Source: Prochlorococcus sp. AG-355-A18 (GTDB lineage Bacteria > Cyanobacteriota > Cyanobacteriia > PCC-6307 > Cyanobiaceae). Taken from it: a stretch of 54,160 nt of DNA. The stretch spans positions 1 to 54,160 of the forward strand of contig QCDH01000007.1 in assembly GCA_003280985.1 (NCBI GenBank), written 5' to 3'. The notes under the pieces were generated by a model. It was not told the origin of the DNA. It saw only the letters and a list, made by a program, of their open reading frames with translations, and ran no database searches. Position 1 is the first letter of the stretch. Every line of letters starts with the position of its first letter. Below are positions 28,902-39,369 of the stretch, piece by piece. The position numbers and the translations under genes are program-made.

Positions 28902-29267
28902 TTATTTTTTTCTTCCAGCAACTGTTTTCCTTGAACCCCGTCTTGTTCTTGCATTGGTTCTAGTTCTTTGACCCCTTACTGGAAGACTCATTCTATGTCT
29001 TCTTCCTCTTACACACCCTATATCTTGTAAACGTTTTAAAGCCATTCCCTCTTTTCTTCTCAAATCCCCTTCTAAAGTGAAATCTTCTGTGGCACCTCTT
29101 AGTTTTTGCACATCAGAATCTGAAAGGTCTTTGACACGAGTATCTGGGTTTACACCAGTATTAGCAAGAATTAGTTTCGATCTCGTTAAACCAATTCCAT
29201 AGACGTATGTAAGTGCAATTTCAACTCGCTTTTCGCGAGGTATGTCAATTCCTGCAATCCTGGCCAC
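28902..29267 (-). CDS. rpsM: Small ribosomal subunit protein uS13
   Basis: 121 residues starting [20 protein letters not shown], with Y-G-I-G and the C-terminal [15 protein letters not shown]13 contacts the P-site tRNA and bridges to the 50S. It lies 41 bases after rpmJ and 44 before rpsK. Confidence 0.98.
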   Translation of the reverse strand: MARIAGIDIPREKRVEIALTYVYGIGLTRSKLILANTGVNPDTRVKDLSDSDVQKLRGATEDFTLEGDLRRKEGMALKRLQDIGCVRGRRHRMSLPVRGQRTRTNARTRRGSRKTVAGRKK

Positions 29268-29297
29268 GTTTTTTGAATAAGTAAAAGTTTGAATTTA

Positions 29298-29316
29298 AGG
29301 GTTAAAATTTAACCCT
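29298..29316 (-). promoter_or_regulatory. Hairpin across the rpmJ stop codon
   Basis: AGGGTTAAA (29298-29306) and TTTAACCCT (29308-29316) form a perfect 9-bp inverted repeat about one central base; as RNA the stem would be about 7 bp with a small AT loop. It includes the rpmJ TAA stop. No T-run follows, so termination is unlikely. Confidence 0.55.
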
Positions 29317-29425
29317 GACGCTGTTTATTGCGAGGTCTTTTCTTGTTAATAACATAGATTTTACCTCTTCTCCTCACGATCTGATCGTCAGGACTAATTT
29401 TTTTGACTGAAGATCTGACCTTCAT
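29309..29425 (-). CDS. rpmJ: Large ribosomal subunit protein bL36, zinc-free form
   Basis: 38 residues read from the minus strand, opening [14 protein letters not shown] and ending K-Q-R-Q-G before TAA. Ends and length match L36. The usual zinc ligands (C-x-x-C, then C and H) are all absent, and there is no cysteine at all. This is the C-minus type. It sits between adk (45 bases upstream) and rpsM, where infA would often precede it. Confidence 0.95.
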   Translation of the reverse strand: MKVRSSVKKISPDDQIVRRRGKIYVINKKRPRNKQRQG

Positions 29426-29470
29426 AGGGATTTAACAAATAAAACGTTAATACTATATTCTACATCATCA

Positions 29471-30019
29471 TCAAGCCATTTTTAGTTTGATATCAGAGGA
29501 AATGGTTTTTAAATCTCTATCAGCATCAATATATTCTAACAATGAGAGATCTTTAAAATATCGAATCAATGGTTCTGTAGTTTTTTTATAAATGTCAACT
29601 CTTGTTTTAATTGTCTCTTCCGTATCATCTTTTCTACCTCTCAAAAGCAAACGCTTAATTAGTACTTCTTCCGGGATATCTAAATAAAAAACTAATTCCA
29701 AAGGTTGATTTATTTCATTTAAGACTTCATTCAATGAATTTGCTTGAGATAAATTTCTTGGGTAACCATCTAGAATCCAACCTTTGTTATTCTTGACTAA
29801 ATTTTGTCTTACTATCTTTAATACGAGTTCATCACTAACAAGTTCCCCTCGATTCATAATATCTTTTACCTGAATACCAAGGGAAGTATTCATTTCGATT
29901 TCTTTTCTTAATAATTCACCAGTAGAAAGGTGTAAATAAGAATTACTTTGACTAAGCAATTCCGCTTGAGTCCCTTTCCCTGCTCCAGGAGCTCCTAAAA
30001 ATAGTATATGTTTCTTCAT
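29471..30019 (-). CDS. adk: Adenylate kinase
   Basis: 182 residues, the short form with a compact LID lacking zinc cysteines, as is common in cyanobacteria. The P-loop is [10 protein letters not shown]; further motifs are D-G-Y-P-R-N and [10 protein letters not shown]. It interconverts ATP plus AMP and two ADP. The start codon overlaps the secY stop by one base (TAATG), so translation is coupled to secY. Confidence 0.97.
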   Translation of the reverse strand: MKKHILFLGAPGAGKGTQAELLSQSNSYLHLSTGELLRKEIEMNTSLGIQVKDIMNRGELVSDELVLKIVRQNLVKNNKGWILDGYPRNLSQANSLNEVLNEINQPLELVFYLDIPEEVLIKRLLLRGRKDDTEETIKTRVDIYKKTTEPLIRYFKDLSLLEYIDADRDLKTISSDIKLKMA

Positions 30020-31338
30020 TAATTGTTAATTAGTCCCTCATACCTTTGTGAAATAACATAAGTTTGAATTTGCTTAGCAGTATCAATAGCAACACCCACA
30101 AGAATAAGCAATGAAGTTGCTCCTAAACCTTGAAAGGTCTGAACATTAGTAGCTCTTTCTACTGCAGCTGGGATTATAGCTACTGAACCCAGAAACAATC
30201 CCCCCAATAAAGTCAACCTATTTTGTATGCCTGATAGGTAGTTGGCTGTATTAGTTCCTGGTCTAACTCCTGGAATCGCTACTCCTCCTTTCTTTAAATT
30301 TGAAGCTACATCAACTGGATTGATAGTAAGAGATGCATAAAAATAAGAGAACCCCAAAATCAAGGAGAAGAATGTAAGAGCATATGGCCATGGATTAGAA
30401 GATCCGGGATTTAAACTACTGGCTAACTTTATTAAGACTGGATTACCCGTAACATTTGCAATAGTTATAGGTAAAAAGATTAAAGCAGATGCGAATATTA
30501 TAGGCATGACTCCTCCTGCATTTAATTTCAAAGGTAAATAACTTTGCCTTGTAGGAAGTAGTGTTGAACTTCCTATCTGCCTTTTTGCACTAACAATAGG
30601 AATGCGTCTTGCTCCCTCTTGGACAAAAATAATCCCAACAATTGTCAGTAAAAATACTCCAAGTAAAACTGCTATACCTAAAACATCTCCTCTATCGCCG
30701 GTTTGAGCTTTTTCAATGGTTGAACTTAGAGCCTTAGGTAAAGTCGAAACAATATTCAAAAAAATTACCAGTGAAGCACCTTGACCTATCCCTTTTTCCG
30801 TAATAATTTCACTAAACCACATTACTAACATTGAGCCAGTAACCAAGGCAATGGAGGTTTGCAAGACAAATGTAGTTTCACTTATCCCCTCAATAGCATA
30901 TTGTCTGAGAATTAAGGAAAAAATTATACTTTGCAAAAAACCCCATCCTAATGAAACATATCTAGTGATTTGAGCAATTTTTCTTCTCCCCGCTTCTCCT
31001 TCATTTTTTTGTAAATCTTCAAGCACAGGCAATGAAGCTGTGAGTAGCTGAATAATAATTGATGCGTTAATAAAGGGAAGTATGCCTAAAGCGAATATTC
31101 CTAAGGTTGAAATTCCTCCTCCAGTAAAAATATCTAAAAAACCTATTAATTGCCCCCCTTGATCTATAAAACTTTTAAAAGCGACCCTATCAATACCAGG
31201 CATAGGGATGTATATACCAAGTCTTACTAAAAGGAGCAGACCTAAAGTAGTTAAAACCCTAGTCCTTAACTCTTTATTTAAAAATAATTGGGAAAGTATT
31301 TCAGAAGCGCTAGGATTTCTACTTTTGTTGACAAACAT
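30019..31338 (-). CDS. secY: Preprotein translocase subunit SecY
   Basis: 439 residues with ten predicted membrane helices, the protein-conducting channel of the Sec system in plasma and thylakoid membranes. Characteristic segments are [10 protein letters not shown] near residue 41, G-I-G-Q-G-A-S in the middle, and the cytosolic loop with G-V-R-P-G. Position between rplO and adk is the bacterial standard. Confidence 0.98.
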   Translation of the reverse strand: MFVNKSRNPSASEILSQLFLNKELRTRVLTTLGLLLLVRLGIYIPMPGIDRVAFKSFIDQGGQLIGFLDIFTGGGISTLGIFALGILPFINASIIIQLLTASLPVLEDLQKNEGEAGRRKIAQITRYVSLGWGFLQSIIFSLILRQYAIEGISETTFVLQTSIALVTGSMLVMWFSEIITEKGIGQGASLVIFLNIVSTLPKALSSTIEKAQTGDRGDVLGIAVLLGVFLLTIVGIIFVQEGARRIPIVSAKRQIGSSTLLPTRQSYLPLKLNAGGVMPIIFASALIFLPITIANVTGNPVLIKLASSLNPGSSNPWPYALTFFSLILGFSYFYASLTINPVDVASNLKKGGVAIPGVRPGTNTANYLSGIQNRLTLLGGLFLGSVAIIPAAVERATNVQTFQGLGATSLLILVGVAIDTAKQIQTYVISQRYEGLINN

Positions 31339-31367
31339 TTTAAGGTTTACCTAAATTTTTAGTAAAT

Positions 31368-31826
31368 TTATTTATTATTTATAAGCTCGCAGGATCCACC
31401 TGCGTCCTCGATTTTTTGTTTTGCAACTTTTGTAAATGCATGAGCTTGAACTTTTAGCTTTACATTAATTTTTCCATTACCAAGGATTTTTAAAGGAAAT
31501 TTGGGCTTGAAGATCAATCCTTTCTTAACTAGTGAGTCAAGGTTAACTGTATCGTTATCTTTGAAATCATTTAATTTTTCTAAATTTATTATGGAAAAGT
31601 TCTTTTGATTAATTATTTCAAAGTGCTTTAATTTGGGAACTCTTCTATATAAGGGCATTTGGCCACCTTCAAAACCTGGACGTGTAGGTCTTCCAGAACG
31701 TGACTTTTGTCCTCTCATTCCAAAACCACATGATGCACCCTGACCGGCTGCAATTCCTCTACCCTTTCTTAGTTTTTTCTTTCTTGAGCCAGAGTTTGAT
31801 TTAAGTGAATTTAATGTTGAAGTCAT
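31368..31826 (-). CDS. rplO: Large ribosomal subunit protein uL15
   Basis: 152 residues from the ATG at 31826 ([10 protein letters not shown]). A start 24 bases upstream is in frame but would overlap rpsE, and it precedes the family N terminus. G-R-G[18 protein letters not shown] is diagnostic. rpmD (L30) is absent between rpsE and rplO, as expected for cyanobacteria. Confidence 0.96.
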   Translation of the reverse strand: MTSTLNSLKSNSGSRKKKLRKGRGIAAGQGASCGFGMRGQKSRSGRPTRPGFEGGQMPLYRRVPKLKHFEIINQKNFSIINLEKLNDFKDNDTVNLDSLVKKGLIFKPKFPLKILGNGKINVKLKVQAHAFTKVAKQKIEDAGGSCELINNK

Positions 31827-31830
31827 AATT

Positions 31831-32451
31831 TTAAGAATAGAGCTGTTCAAGTGGGATGCCTCTCTCCCTAGAGGCAGATTTGTGTGTTCTTAATTGAGAA
31901 AGAGCTACCATAGCAGCTCTAGCGTTATTCAAAGGTGTTTTACTACCCAATCTTTTTGCTAAAACATTTTTTATGCCGGCTAATTCTAAAACTGTTCTTA
32001 TTGAACCACCAGCAATTACTCCTGTACCTGGCGCAGCTGGTCTAATTAGAACATTAGCCGCACCATCTCGACCTAAAGATAAAGTCGGTATTGAATTATT
32101 TGGGGTTAAGGGAACTCTTACAAGATTCTTTTTACCATCTGAAACTCCCTTTCTCACCGCACCAATAACATCCCCTGCTTTACCAACTCCAACTCCAACT
32201 TGACCTTTTTCGTTACCTACTACAACAATTGCTCTAAAACTCATTTTTTTCCCACCCTTAACAGTCTTAGAAACGCGTCGAATTTGAACGACTCTTTCTT
32301 GCCAATCAGAATCTCTCTCTAGATTTTTTGAATCACCTCTTCTATTTCTTTTTCGATCATTACGATTATTCTTTTTTTGTTCTACGGGCGTAGCTGCAGG
32401 AACATTATCGTTCGTGGATTGAATTTCTTGTTTTGTTGGAGTGTCAGTCAT
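31831..32451 (-). CDS. rpsE: Small ribosomal subunit protein uS5
   Basis: 206 residues. An extended charged N terminus (about 1-50) precedes the S5 dsRBD-like domain, with [14 protein letters not shown] and G-V-G-V-G-K-A. The C-terminal domain has G[16 protein letters not shown]. S5 acts in translational fidelity. It lies 16 bases after rplR. Confidence 0.97.
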   Translation of the reverse strand: MTDTPTKQEIQSTNDNVPAATPVEQKKNNRNDRKRNRRGDSKNLERDSDWQERVVQIRRVSKTVKGGKKMSFRAIVVVGNEKGQVGVGVGKAGDVIGAVRKGVSDGKKNLVRVPLTPNNSIPTLSLGRDGAANVLIRPAAPGTGVIAGGSIRTVLELAGIKNVLAKRLGSKTPLNNARAAMVALSQLRTHKSASRERGIPLEQLYS

Positions 32452-32467
32452 AGTAAAAAATTAAAAG

Positions 32468-32836
32468 TTAGAATTCTAGGCCGGCTTCACGAGCAGCATC
32501 TGCAAGTGCCTTTACTCTACCGTGATATAAATTACCCCCACGGTCAAAAATTACTTGCTTAATACCTTTTTTTATCGCTCTCTTTGCTAATAATTTTCCA
32601 ACAATAGAAGAAGAATTACAGTCAGAAGGTAATTTCTCAGATTTTTCTCTTAGTTCTTTATCAACAGTTGAAGCTGAGCAAATAGTTGTTTGAGCGCTAT
32701 CATCTATAACCTGAGCATAAATATGGTTATTAGAGCGAAAAACAGACAATCTTGGACGAGTTGCATCTCCAATTAAGAATCTCCTTAATCTTCTATGTCT
32801 TTTTTGGGTTTGTAATTTCCTGGAAAGTTTGGTCAT
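32468..32836 (-). CDS. rplR: Large ribosomal subunit protein uL18
   Basis: 122 residues. [18 protein letters not shown] and the C-terminal [18 protein letters not shown] are standard. L18 binds 5S rRNA. Usual order rplF-rplR-rpsE. Confidence 0.97.
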   Translation of the reverse strand: MTKLSRKLQTQKRHRRLRRFLIGDATRPRLSVFRSNNHIYAQVIDDSAQTTICSASTVDKELREKSEKLPSDCNSSSIVGKLLAKRAIKKGIKQVIFDRGGNLYHGRVKALADAAREAGLEF

Positions 32837-32850
32837 TTTTTTAATTGGAA

Positions 32851-33390
32851 TTATTTTTTGCCAGATTTACCAGCTTTTCTGAGAATTTTCTCATCATGAT
32901 ATTTAATTCCTTTGCCTTTATATGGCTCTGGAGGTCTAATTGATCTGATTTTTGCTGCTTCATTGCCAACAATTTCCTTATCAATTCCAGATACGGTAAC
33001 GTTTGTATTACTCTCAACTTTGTATGTTATACCATCAGGGGGGATCATTTCTACAGGATGACTATATCCTGCACTTACAACTAGATTTTTACCTTTTACT
33101 TGTGCTCTTGATCCAACGCCTACAATTTCTAGTTTCTTTGAAAAACCTTGAGTAACCCCTTCAACCATATTTGCAATTAAAGCTCTACATAAACCATGTC
33201 TCTGTCTTGAATGTATTTTGGTTGTGGTAGGACTTACTACAACAGTATTATCTTTCTTATCAAAACTAACTCCCTCAGGCATAAGACGTTTTAACTCACC
33301 CTTTGGGCCCTTAACTGTAACTGTTAATCCATCAAAATCAACTGTAACTTTCTCTGGAATAAGTACTGGTGTTTTTCCGATTCTTGACAT
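32851..33390 (-). CDS. rplF: Large ribosomal subunit protein uL6
   Basis: 179 residues starting [17 protein letters not shown], two related domains, and the C-terminal P-E-P-Y-K-G-K-G-I motif. L6 lies near the factor-binding site of the 50S. 12 bases after rpsH. Confidence 0.97.
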   Translation of the reverse strand: MSRIGKTPVLIPEKVTVDFDGLTVTVKGPKGELKRLMPEGVSFDKKDNTVVVSPTTTKIHSRQRHGLCRALIANMVEGVTQGFSKKLEIVGVGSRAQVKGKNLVVSAGYSHPVEMIPPDGITYKVESNTNVTVSGIDKEIVGNEAAKIRSIRPPEPYKGKGIKYHDEKILRKAGKSGKK

Positions 33391-33402
33391 GATTAATTCT
33401 CC

Positions 33403-33804
33403 TTAATAAACATAACAGAGGACTTCGCCGCCAATGCCTTGCTTTCTAGCATCGCGATCACTCATAACACCTTTAGAAGTTGATATTATGGCAACTCCAA
33501 GACCTCCAAGCACTTTTGGTAAACCTCTAGTATTTTTATATATTCTCAAACCAGGTTTACTAACTCTTTGCATAGATCGAATAGTAGGAAATTTGTTTTT
33601 TCCACTATATTTAAGGCCGAGTATTATTTGTGATTTATAACCTTCACCTTCCTCATTAATATCAGAAATGAACCCCTCTTTTTGAAGTACTTTGGCGATA
33701 CTTAAGGACATTTTTGAACCTGGGATTGTTGTGGTTGTATGCTTTTTTTGACTCGCATTTCTAATTCGAGTAAGCATATCGGAAATAGGATCGTGATTTG
33801 ACAT
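33403..33804 (-). CDS. rpsH: Small ribosomal subunit protein uS8
   Basis: 133 residues. [13 protein letters not shown] and the C-terminal [14 protein letters not shown] are signatures. S8 is a primary 16S binder, and in E. coli it represses the spc operon at the rplE start. It follows rplE directly, without rpsN (S14), which cyanobacteria carry elsewhere. Confidence 0.97.
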   Translation of the reverse strand: MSNHDPISDMLTRIRNASQKKHTTTTIPGSKMSLSIAKVLQKEGFISDINEEGEGYKSQIILGLKYSGKNKFPTIRSMQRVSKPGLRIYKNTRGLPKVLGGLGVAIISTSKGVMSDRDARKQGIGGEVLCYVY

Positions 33805-33813
33805 AGTTTTAAT

Positions 33814-34353
33814 TTAATTCTTACTAAAAGGCATTCCTAACTCCTGCAAAAGAGCTTTACCTTCTTGATCTGATTTTGCACTAGTGACAATAGTTATATC
33901 CATACCTCTTATTGAATCTATTTTATCAAAAGAGATTTCAGGAAAAATCAATTGCTCCTTCACGCCAACAGTGTAATTACCTCTCCCATCAAAACTTTTT
34001 GGATTAACTCCTCTAAAGTCTCTTATTCTTGGTAAAGCTAGATTTATAAATCTCTCCAAAAAAGAATACATCCTGTCTCCTCTCAAAGTTACAGTACAAC
34101 CAATTGGCATACCCTCACGAATTTTAAAACCCGCGATAGCTTTTTTGGCCCTAGTTACTAAAGCCTTTTGTCCTGTAATTGTTGCCATTTCATTTAAAGA
34201 GGCTTCAAGAGCTTTCGAATTCGAAGCTGCTTCACCAAGACCTCTGTTAACGTTGACTTTGACAACTTTAGGTACTTGATGAATATTTTTAAGACCAAGG
34301 TCCTTTAAAAGTTTTGGTCTTATTGATTCTTTGTAGCGATTTTTTAGAGTCAT
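33814..34353 (-). CDS. rplE: Large ribosomal subunit protein uL5
   Basis: 179 residues. The segments [13 protein letters not shown] and [17 protein letters not shown] are diagnostic. L5 binds 5S rRNA and contacts the P-site tRNA. A 74-base gap containing a hairpin separates it from rplX, the widest gap in this part of the operon. Confidence 0.97.
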   Translation of the reverse strand: MTLKNRYKESIRPKLLKDLGLKNIHQVPKVVKVNVNRGLGEAASNSKALEASLNEMATITGQKALVTRAKKAIAGFKIREGMPIGCTVTLRGDRMYSFLERFINLALPRIRDFRGVNPKSFDGRGNYTVGVKEQLIFPEISFDKIDSIRGMDITIVTSAKSDQEGKALLQELGMPFSKN

Positions 34354-34364
34354 AATTTTTTGTT

Positions 34365-34386
34365 AATTCTGGTCTTTGTCAGAATT
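34365..34386 (-). promoter_or_regulatory. Hairpin just before rplE
   Basis: AATTCTG (34365-34371) and CAGAATT (34380-34386) form a perfect 7-bp stem with an 8-base loop, 11 bases before the rplE start on the minus strand. This is the same place where S8 represses the spc operon in E. coli. Whether it forms a true S8 site is not shown. Confidence 0.45.
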
Positions 34387-34427
34387 GATAAATTAGAAAA
34401 AGTTGAAATCTGGTTTCTGATGAAAAA

Positions 34428-34784
34428 TTAATCAATTACTTCACCAGTTTTCTTCAATCTTCTTTTCTTAACCCCCTCTTTATCAATAAAGTATTCAATC
34501 TTACTTGTAAGATTTTTATCCTTTGAAAAAAACATTACATTTGAGGCATGTAAAGATGCTTCTTCTGTAAGAATTCTTCCAGTTTCACCTTCCTGAGTTG
34601 GTTTTACATGTTTGGTCCTAAGGTTAATTCCCTTTACAACTACTCTATTTTCAAGAGGGATAGTTTTTAAAACTTCACCAGTTTTCCCTTTGTCCTTGCC
34701 ATTAATTACTTTTACCAAATCTCCTGTTTTGATTCTCATTTTTATTCTCTGGAAATTTTTCTTTTGCTTTAATGAATCCAACAT
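34428..34784 (-). CDS. rplX: Large ribosomal subunit protein uL24
   Basis: 118 residues from the first ATG, which starts directly after the rplN stop. A second in-frame ATG (codon 16, opening M-R-I-K-T-G-D) fits the family N terminus of many species, so the extension is uncertain. The KOW motif [13 protein letters not shown] is intact. L24 starts 50S assembly. Confidence 0.93.
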   Translation of the reverse strand: MLDSLKQKKNFQRIKMRIKTGDLVKVINGKDKGKTGEVLKTIPLENRVVVKGINLRTKHVKPTQEGETGRILTEEASLHASNVMFFSKDKNLTSKIEYFIDKEGVKKRRLKKTGEVID

Positions 34785-35150
34785 TTAAATCACCTCCGGA
34801 GCAAGAGAAACAATCTTTGTATAATTTTTATCCCGCAGTTCTCTAGCTACAGGACCAAAGACTCTAGTACCTTTTGGATTCTTATCTTCATTAATCAATA
34901 CTGCCGCATTGTCATCAAATCTGATTGAATTACCAGTATTTCTTCTTAATGTTGCTTTAGTTCTGACGATAACAGCTTTAACAACTTCAGATTTCTTAAC
35001 TCCCATGTTAGGAAGAGCATCTTTTACAGTTGCTACGATTACATCCCCGACATGTGCATACCTTCTATTAGAGCCTAAAACCCTAATACATTGGAGTCTT
35101 TTTGCTCCGCTATTATCGGCAACTGTTAAATAAGTTTCTTGTTGAATCAT
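34785..35150 (-). CDS. rplN: Large ribosomal subunit protein uL14
   Basis: 121 residues starting [19 protein letters not shown]. The signature A-V-I-V-R-T-K is followed by the conserved [10 protein letters not shown]. It overlaps rpsQ by 4 bases (ATGA-type coupling). Confidence 0.97.
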
Positions 35151-35413
35151 TTTTTAACCTCCTTAGCCTGACTTGTTTTATTGAGAATCTCTTCAATGGC
35201 CCATCTTTTTTGAGCACTAAGCGGTCTAGTTTCTCTAATTTTAACTCGATCACCTAAAACGCATGTATTTTCTGGATCATGCGCCTTATATCGAGTAGTT
35301 CTACTTACAATTTTTTTATAAGTGGGATGTGGATATCTGTTAATAACAGCAACAACAACTGTTTTATCCATTTTGTCGCTGACAACAGTACCAATTCTTT
35401 CTTTAAGTGCCAT
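35147..35413 (-). CDS. rpsQ: Small ribosomal subunit protein uS17
   Basis: 88 residues. [14 protein letters not shown] and [13 protein letters not shown] are signatures. Binds 16S helix regions of the 5' domain. 9 bases after rpmC. Confidence 0.97.
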
Positions 35414-35422
35414 AACTAATAA

Positions 35423-35641
35423 TTAATCAGAAGTTGTTTTAGAAGCAGATTGACTCTTACTGAGAGTGAGTAATTGCGCAACTTGTTTCTTGATGATTTT
35501 AAATTTATGAGTTTCATTGAGCTGTCTTGTAGCTTGCTTGAATCTCAAGTCAAAAAGATCTTTTCGTAATTGGTCAATCTTTTCAGTAATTTGTTCAGAA
35601 TTTAATTTTTTAAATTCCTTTAGTGACTCTGAGTTTTTCAT
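35423..35641 (-). CDS. rpmC: Large ribosomal subunit protein uL29
   Basis: 72 residues, two long helices. [14 protein letters not shown] is the family core. L29 lies at the tunnel exit near the docking site for targeting factors. Overlaps rplP by 4 bases. Confidence 0.96.
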   Translation of the reverse strand: MKNSESLKEFKKLNSEQITEKIDQLRKDLFDLRFKQATRQLNETHKFKIIKKQVAQLLTLSKSQSASKTTSD

Positions 35642-36120
35642 TGTTTAACCTCCTCTTGAGATTTTTTACTATTTTTTGTATTTTCTTGGGAGGAATTTTC
35701 TAGATTTTTATCAATGGAGATAAATTTAGTTTTTACAGGAAGTTTGTATTGAGCCAGACGCATAGCTTCTTTTGCAGTTTCCTCAGTGATATCCTCACCA
35801 CCCATTTCAAAAAGTATTCTTCCAGGTTTTACAACTGCGACCCAAAACTCTGGATTACCTTTACCAGAACCCATTCTCGTTTCGGCAGGTCTCATGGTTA
35901 CGGGTTTATCAGGAAATATTCTTATCCAGATTTGACCACCACGTTTGATATATCTAGTCATAGCTCTTCTGCTTGCTTCAATCTGACGTGCAGTTACCCA
36001 GCCACAGTCTTGAGCTTGGAGAGCAAATTGACCGAATGCAATAGTATTACCTTTTGAGGCTACACCCCTCATTCTGCCTCTATGTTGTTTACGGAATTTA
36101 GTACGTTTTGGACTAAGCAT
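35638..36120 (-). CDS. rplP: Large ribosomal subunit protein uL16
   Basis: 160 residues starting [17 protein letters not shown], with R-M-G-S-G-K-G and the tRNA-contacting G-R-I-L-F-E-M-G-G. About 20 extra polar residues close the protein. GGAGGT precedes the ATG at good spacing. Confidence 0.97.
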   Translation of the reverse strand: MLSPKRTKFRKQHRGRMRGVASKGNTIAFGQFALQAQDCGWVTARQIEASRRAMTRYIKRGGQIWIRIFPDKPVTMRPAETRMGSGKGNPEFWVAVVKPGRILFEMGGEDITEETAKEAMRLAQYKLPVKTKFISIDKNLENSSQENTKNSKKSQEEVKQ

Positions 36121-36131
36121 TGTTATACCTC

Positions 36132-36863
36132 CTATGAATTCTCATTTGAACGATCCTCAAATTGCTGAGGTCTTCTACTAGCTTTTCTCTTAGGGCTCGC
36201 ACCCATAGGGATAGTTTGTTCTTCTTTAGGTAGAACTTCACCTTTAAAAACCCAAACTTTAATGCCTAAAACACCGTAAGTTGTATTAGCTTCTCGTGTT
36301 GCGTAGTCAATTTCAGCCCTCAAAGTATGTAAAGGTACTCTACCTTCTCTAGTCCATTCAGTTCTAGCTATTTCAGCACCATTCAACCTTCCCCCTACTT
36401 GAATTTTAAGACCTAGAACTCCAGCCCTTTGAGCCCTTTGTAAGGCCATCCTAATAGTTCTTCTAAAGGCGACTCTTTTTTCTAGTTGTTGAGCAATATA
36501 TTCAGCTAATAAAAAAGCATCAGCGTCTACGCGTTCAACTTCAACAACGTTTATTCTGACTTGTCTTGTTCTATCACCTATAGTTTTTTGAATGCCAGAT
36601 CTTAATTCTTCAATACCACTTCCTTGTCTTCCAACTATAACTCCTGGTCTTGCTGTTTTTAATTCAAGTTCCAGTTGGTCAGCTTTTCTTGCTATTAAGA
36701 CATCGCTAATTCCTGCTGCTCCATATTTTTTTTGTATGAAGGTTCGAATTTTAAAATCTTCTTGGAGAAGAATTGGATATGTTTTAGAAGTAGCAAACCA
36801 CTTAGAGCGATGCTCTTGTGTAATTCCTAATCTTAGTCCAGAAGGATGTATTTTATGTCCCAT
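36132..36863 (-). CDS. rpsC: Small ribosomal subunit protein uS3
   Basis: 243 residues starting [15 protein letters not shown]. The KH domain has [12 protein letters not shown], and the C-terminal domain has [13 protein letters not shown]3 lines the mRNA entry channel. Preceded by GGAGGT; overlaps the rplV stop by one base. Confidence 0.98.
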   Translation of the reverse strand: MGHKIHPSGLRLGITQEHRSKWFATSKTYPILLQEDFKIRTFIQKKYGAAGISDVLIARKADQLELELKTARPGVIVGRQGSGIEELRSGIQKTIGDRTRQVRINVVEVERVDADAFLLAEYIAQQLEKRVAFRRTIRMALQRAQRAGVLGLKIQVGGRLNGAEIARTEWTREGRVPLHTLRAEIDYATREANTTYGVLGIKVWVFKGEVLPKEEQTIPMGASPKRKASRRPQQFEDRSNENS

Positions 36864-37249
36864 TAGTTTTGTACCTCCGCATTAGTTTGAGTAGGAGCAG
36901 ACTCTACAGAAATACTGATGTGGCAAGTCTGTTTTTTAATTGAAAAAGCTCGACCTTGAGCTCTGGGTCTATACCTTTTCATTACAGGACCACTATTAGC
37001 CCATGCAGAGGAAATAACTAGGGTAGATGGATCCATTCCAAGGTTATGTTCTGCATTAGCAACAGCAGATCTTAGAACTTTAGTAATGGGGTCTGTAGAT
37101 CTGTAAGGCATAAATTCCAACATAATCAATGCATCTCTGTAAGATCTACCCCTTATCTGATCCAAAACTCTCCTCACTTTAGAGGCTGATCCGCGAACAT
37201 AATTCCCATGAGCAATTGCTGTTTTTGTTGTTTCAGGTGTTTTTGTCAT
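36863..37249 (-). CDS. rplV: Large ribosomal subunit protein uL22
   Basis: 128 residues. [18 protein letters not shown] and the exit-tunnel loop [10 protein letters not shown] are diagnostic. Its start overlaps the rpsS stop by 4 bases. Confidence 0.97.
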
Positions 37250-37524
37250 GATTTTGCTCCTTTCTTATCTCTTATATGACCTCGGTAAGTGCGTGTAGGA
37301 GCAAATTCACCGAGTTTATGACCAATCATTTGTTCAGTAATAAATACTGGAATGTGAGTCTTGCCATTATGTACAGCGATTGTGTGACCGATCATTAAAG
37401 GTAAAATCGTAGAGGATCTTGACCAAGTTTTGATAACAGACTTGTCATTATCGGTATTTTGTTTTTCTACCTTCTTGAGCAGGCTATCTGCTATAAAAGG
37501 TCCTTTTTTTAGTGAACGTCCCAT
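37246..37524 (-). CDS. rpsS: Small ribosomal subunit protein uS19
   Basis: 92 residues from [10 protein letters not shown]. The frame stays open for another 31 codons upstream, but that part overlaps the rplB 3' end and is not S19-like, so the internal ATG is chosen. H-T-I-A-V-H-N-G-K and [10 protein letters not shown] are standard. S19 binds the 30S head with S13. Confidence 0.97.
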
Positions 37525-37561
37525 GATTATGTAATAGAAATTGAAATAATAAATGAAGTAA

Positions 37562-38425
37562 TCAAGAGTCTCTTCCTCCTCTACTCCTTTTAGAAACGCG
37601 ACGGCGTCTTCGAACAACTAATTTATTACTTGGTTTGTTCTTTTTACGTGTCTTTAGTCCAAGAGCTGGCTTACCCCATGGAGTAACTGGGCCTGCTCTA
37701 CCAATTGGTGCTTTTCCCTCTCCTCCTCCATGTGGATGATCACATGGGTTCATTACACTACCTCTTACTTGAGGCCTTCTTCCAAGCCATCTTCTTCTTC
37801 CTGCTTTACCTAAGCTAGTATTTCTTATTTCAGAATTACCTACTTCACCAAGAGTTGCGTAGCATTCTTTTCTTACAAGTCTTACCTCAGTAGATGGGAG
37901 TTTTAAAGCAACATAATCTCCCTCTTTTGCCATAACTTGAGCACTAGCTCCTGCGGATCTAACCATTTGAGCACCCCTACCTGCATATAACTCAACACAA
38001 TGAACACTAGATCCTAATGGCATAACAGAAAGCGGCATTGCATTTCCATCTTCAATCGGAACACTTTCTCCAGAAATGACATTTTGTCCGACTTTTACTC
38101 CTGCTGGAGCGATAATATATCTTTTCTCTCCATCTTCGTAAAATAAAAGTGCCAACCTTGCATTTCTATGAGGATCGTAGTGTATAGCTGCAACTTTAGC
38201 GTTGATATTTCTTTTATCTCTTCTAAAGTCGACCAATCTATATTGCCTTTTGTGACCACCTCCACGATGACGACAAGTGATAACTCCTCGATTATTCCTA
38301 CCTTTAACTCTATGTTTTGAAACTATTAGTGATCTTTCAGGTTTTGCACTTGTGATTTCACTAAAGTCAGTAACTACTCTCTGCCTAGTGCCAGGTGTAT
38401 AAGGTTTAAATTTACGTATTGCCAT
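37562..38425 (-). CDS. rplB: Large ribosomal subunit protein uL2
   Basis: 287 residues. [18 protein letters not shown] and the histidine-bearing [12 protein letters not shown] are intact; the latter lies near the peptidyl transferase centre. It follows rplW by 12 bases. Confidence 0.98.
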
Positions 38426-38437
38426 GATTAAAACTCC

Positions 38438-38740
38438 TTAAGATTCTGGAAATAGTTGGATTTTGTCTCCTTCAGCAAGACGTACAATTGCCTTCTTGAC
38501 CTGAGAACGTTTACCGGAAAATTTCCCGACTCTTCTTGTTCTCCTTGGAGGATTCATAGTGTTAACTCCTATGACTTTAACACTGAACAAGGCTTCAATA
38601 GCTGCCTTTATTTGTGGTTTAGCAGCTCTATGATCTACTTCGAAAGTATATTGGTTAAGATCTAGTGCATTTGTAGCTTTTTCAGTAATAACTGGCTTTC
38701 GTATTACATCGGCTAAACGAGAATCGAATAATTTACTCAT
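38438..38740 (-). CDS. rplW: Large ribosomal subunit protein uL23
   Basis: 100 residues. V-I-T-E-K-A-T and the N-T-M-N-P-P-R loop mark the family. L23 at the tunnel exit docks trigger factor and SRP. AGGAGGT lies before its ATG; it overlaps rplD by 4 bases. Confidence 0.97.
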   Translation of the reverse strand: MSKLFDSRLADVIRKPVITEKATNALDLNQYTFEVDHRAAKPQIKAAIEALFSVKVIGVNTMNPPRRTRRVGKFSGKRSQVKKAIVRLAEGDKIQLFPES

Positions 38741-39369
38741 GATGCATAAACCTCCTGAATTTTATCTATCGCTGATTGACCTATTACCAATTTATTGGCA
38801 TTGAGAATATCAAATACATTTAATTGATCGGCGGCAATTAATTTTACTTTCTCAATATTATTAATGGATTTTTTTATAATATCGGAAGGGCTATCAAGAA
38901 TAACCAAAACTTTTTCAGTTTTTTGTATACCTAATCGAGCAAGGCCATTGATGATATCAGTTGTTTTAGGCTGCTTTAAAGTAGATCCAAAATCTTCAAC
39001 AGCCTTCATATCAGATACTCTGGACATAAGAGCTGTTCTAAGAGCTAATCTACGTTCCTTACGATTCATATCAAGATTGTAAGAACGTGGCTTCGGTCCA
39101 AAAATAATTCCGCCACCAGGCCTTAAGGGTGTCCTTATTGATCCTTGACGAGCTCTTCCTGTACCTTTTTGTTTGTATGGCTTTCTGCCGCCCCCGCGCA
39201 CTTCAGATCTTGTCAAAGTTGATGCTGTCCCTTGTCTTTTATTTGCTAGCTGTCTAAGGACTGCTCTGTGGATTAAGTCTGCCGAAGAAGTTTCTTTAGC
39301 AACTGCTAAATCAAGAGTAACTTTGCCTGATTTTTTACCATCCCACTTTAAAGTTTCAAGTGTTGTCAT
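38737..39369 (-). CDS. rplD: Large ribosomal subunit protein uL4
   Basis: 210 residues. [20 protein letters not shown] is the tunnel loop signature. In E. coli L4 also represses the S10 operon through its leader; here the operon begins with rplC rather than rpsJ, and the leader is structured. GGAGGTGAAAA precedes the ATG. Confidence 0.98.
   Translation of the reverse strand: MTTLETLKWDGKKSGKVTLDLAVAKETSSADLIHRAVLRQLANKRQGTASTLTRSEVRGGGRKPYKQKGTGRARQGSIRTPLRPGGGIIFGPKPRSYNLDMNRKERRLALRTALMSRVSDMKAVEDFGSTLKQPKTTDIINGLARLGIQKTEKVLVILDSPSDIIKKSINNIEKVKLIAADQLNVFDILNANKLVIGQSAIDKIQEVYAS

Noticed and set aside
31827-31850. Eight-codon N-terminal extension of rplO
   Set aside because: It would overlap rpsE, and the family start fits the internal ATG better.
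36592-36885. Open frame opposite rpsC
   Set aside because: Antisense to a ribosomal gene; no independent support.
37525-37617. N-terminal extension of rpsS by 31 codons
   Set aside because: It overlaps the end of rplB; the S19 family begins at [10 protein letters not shown].
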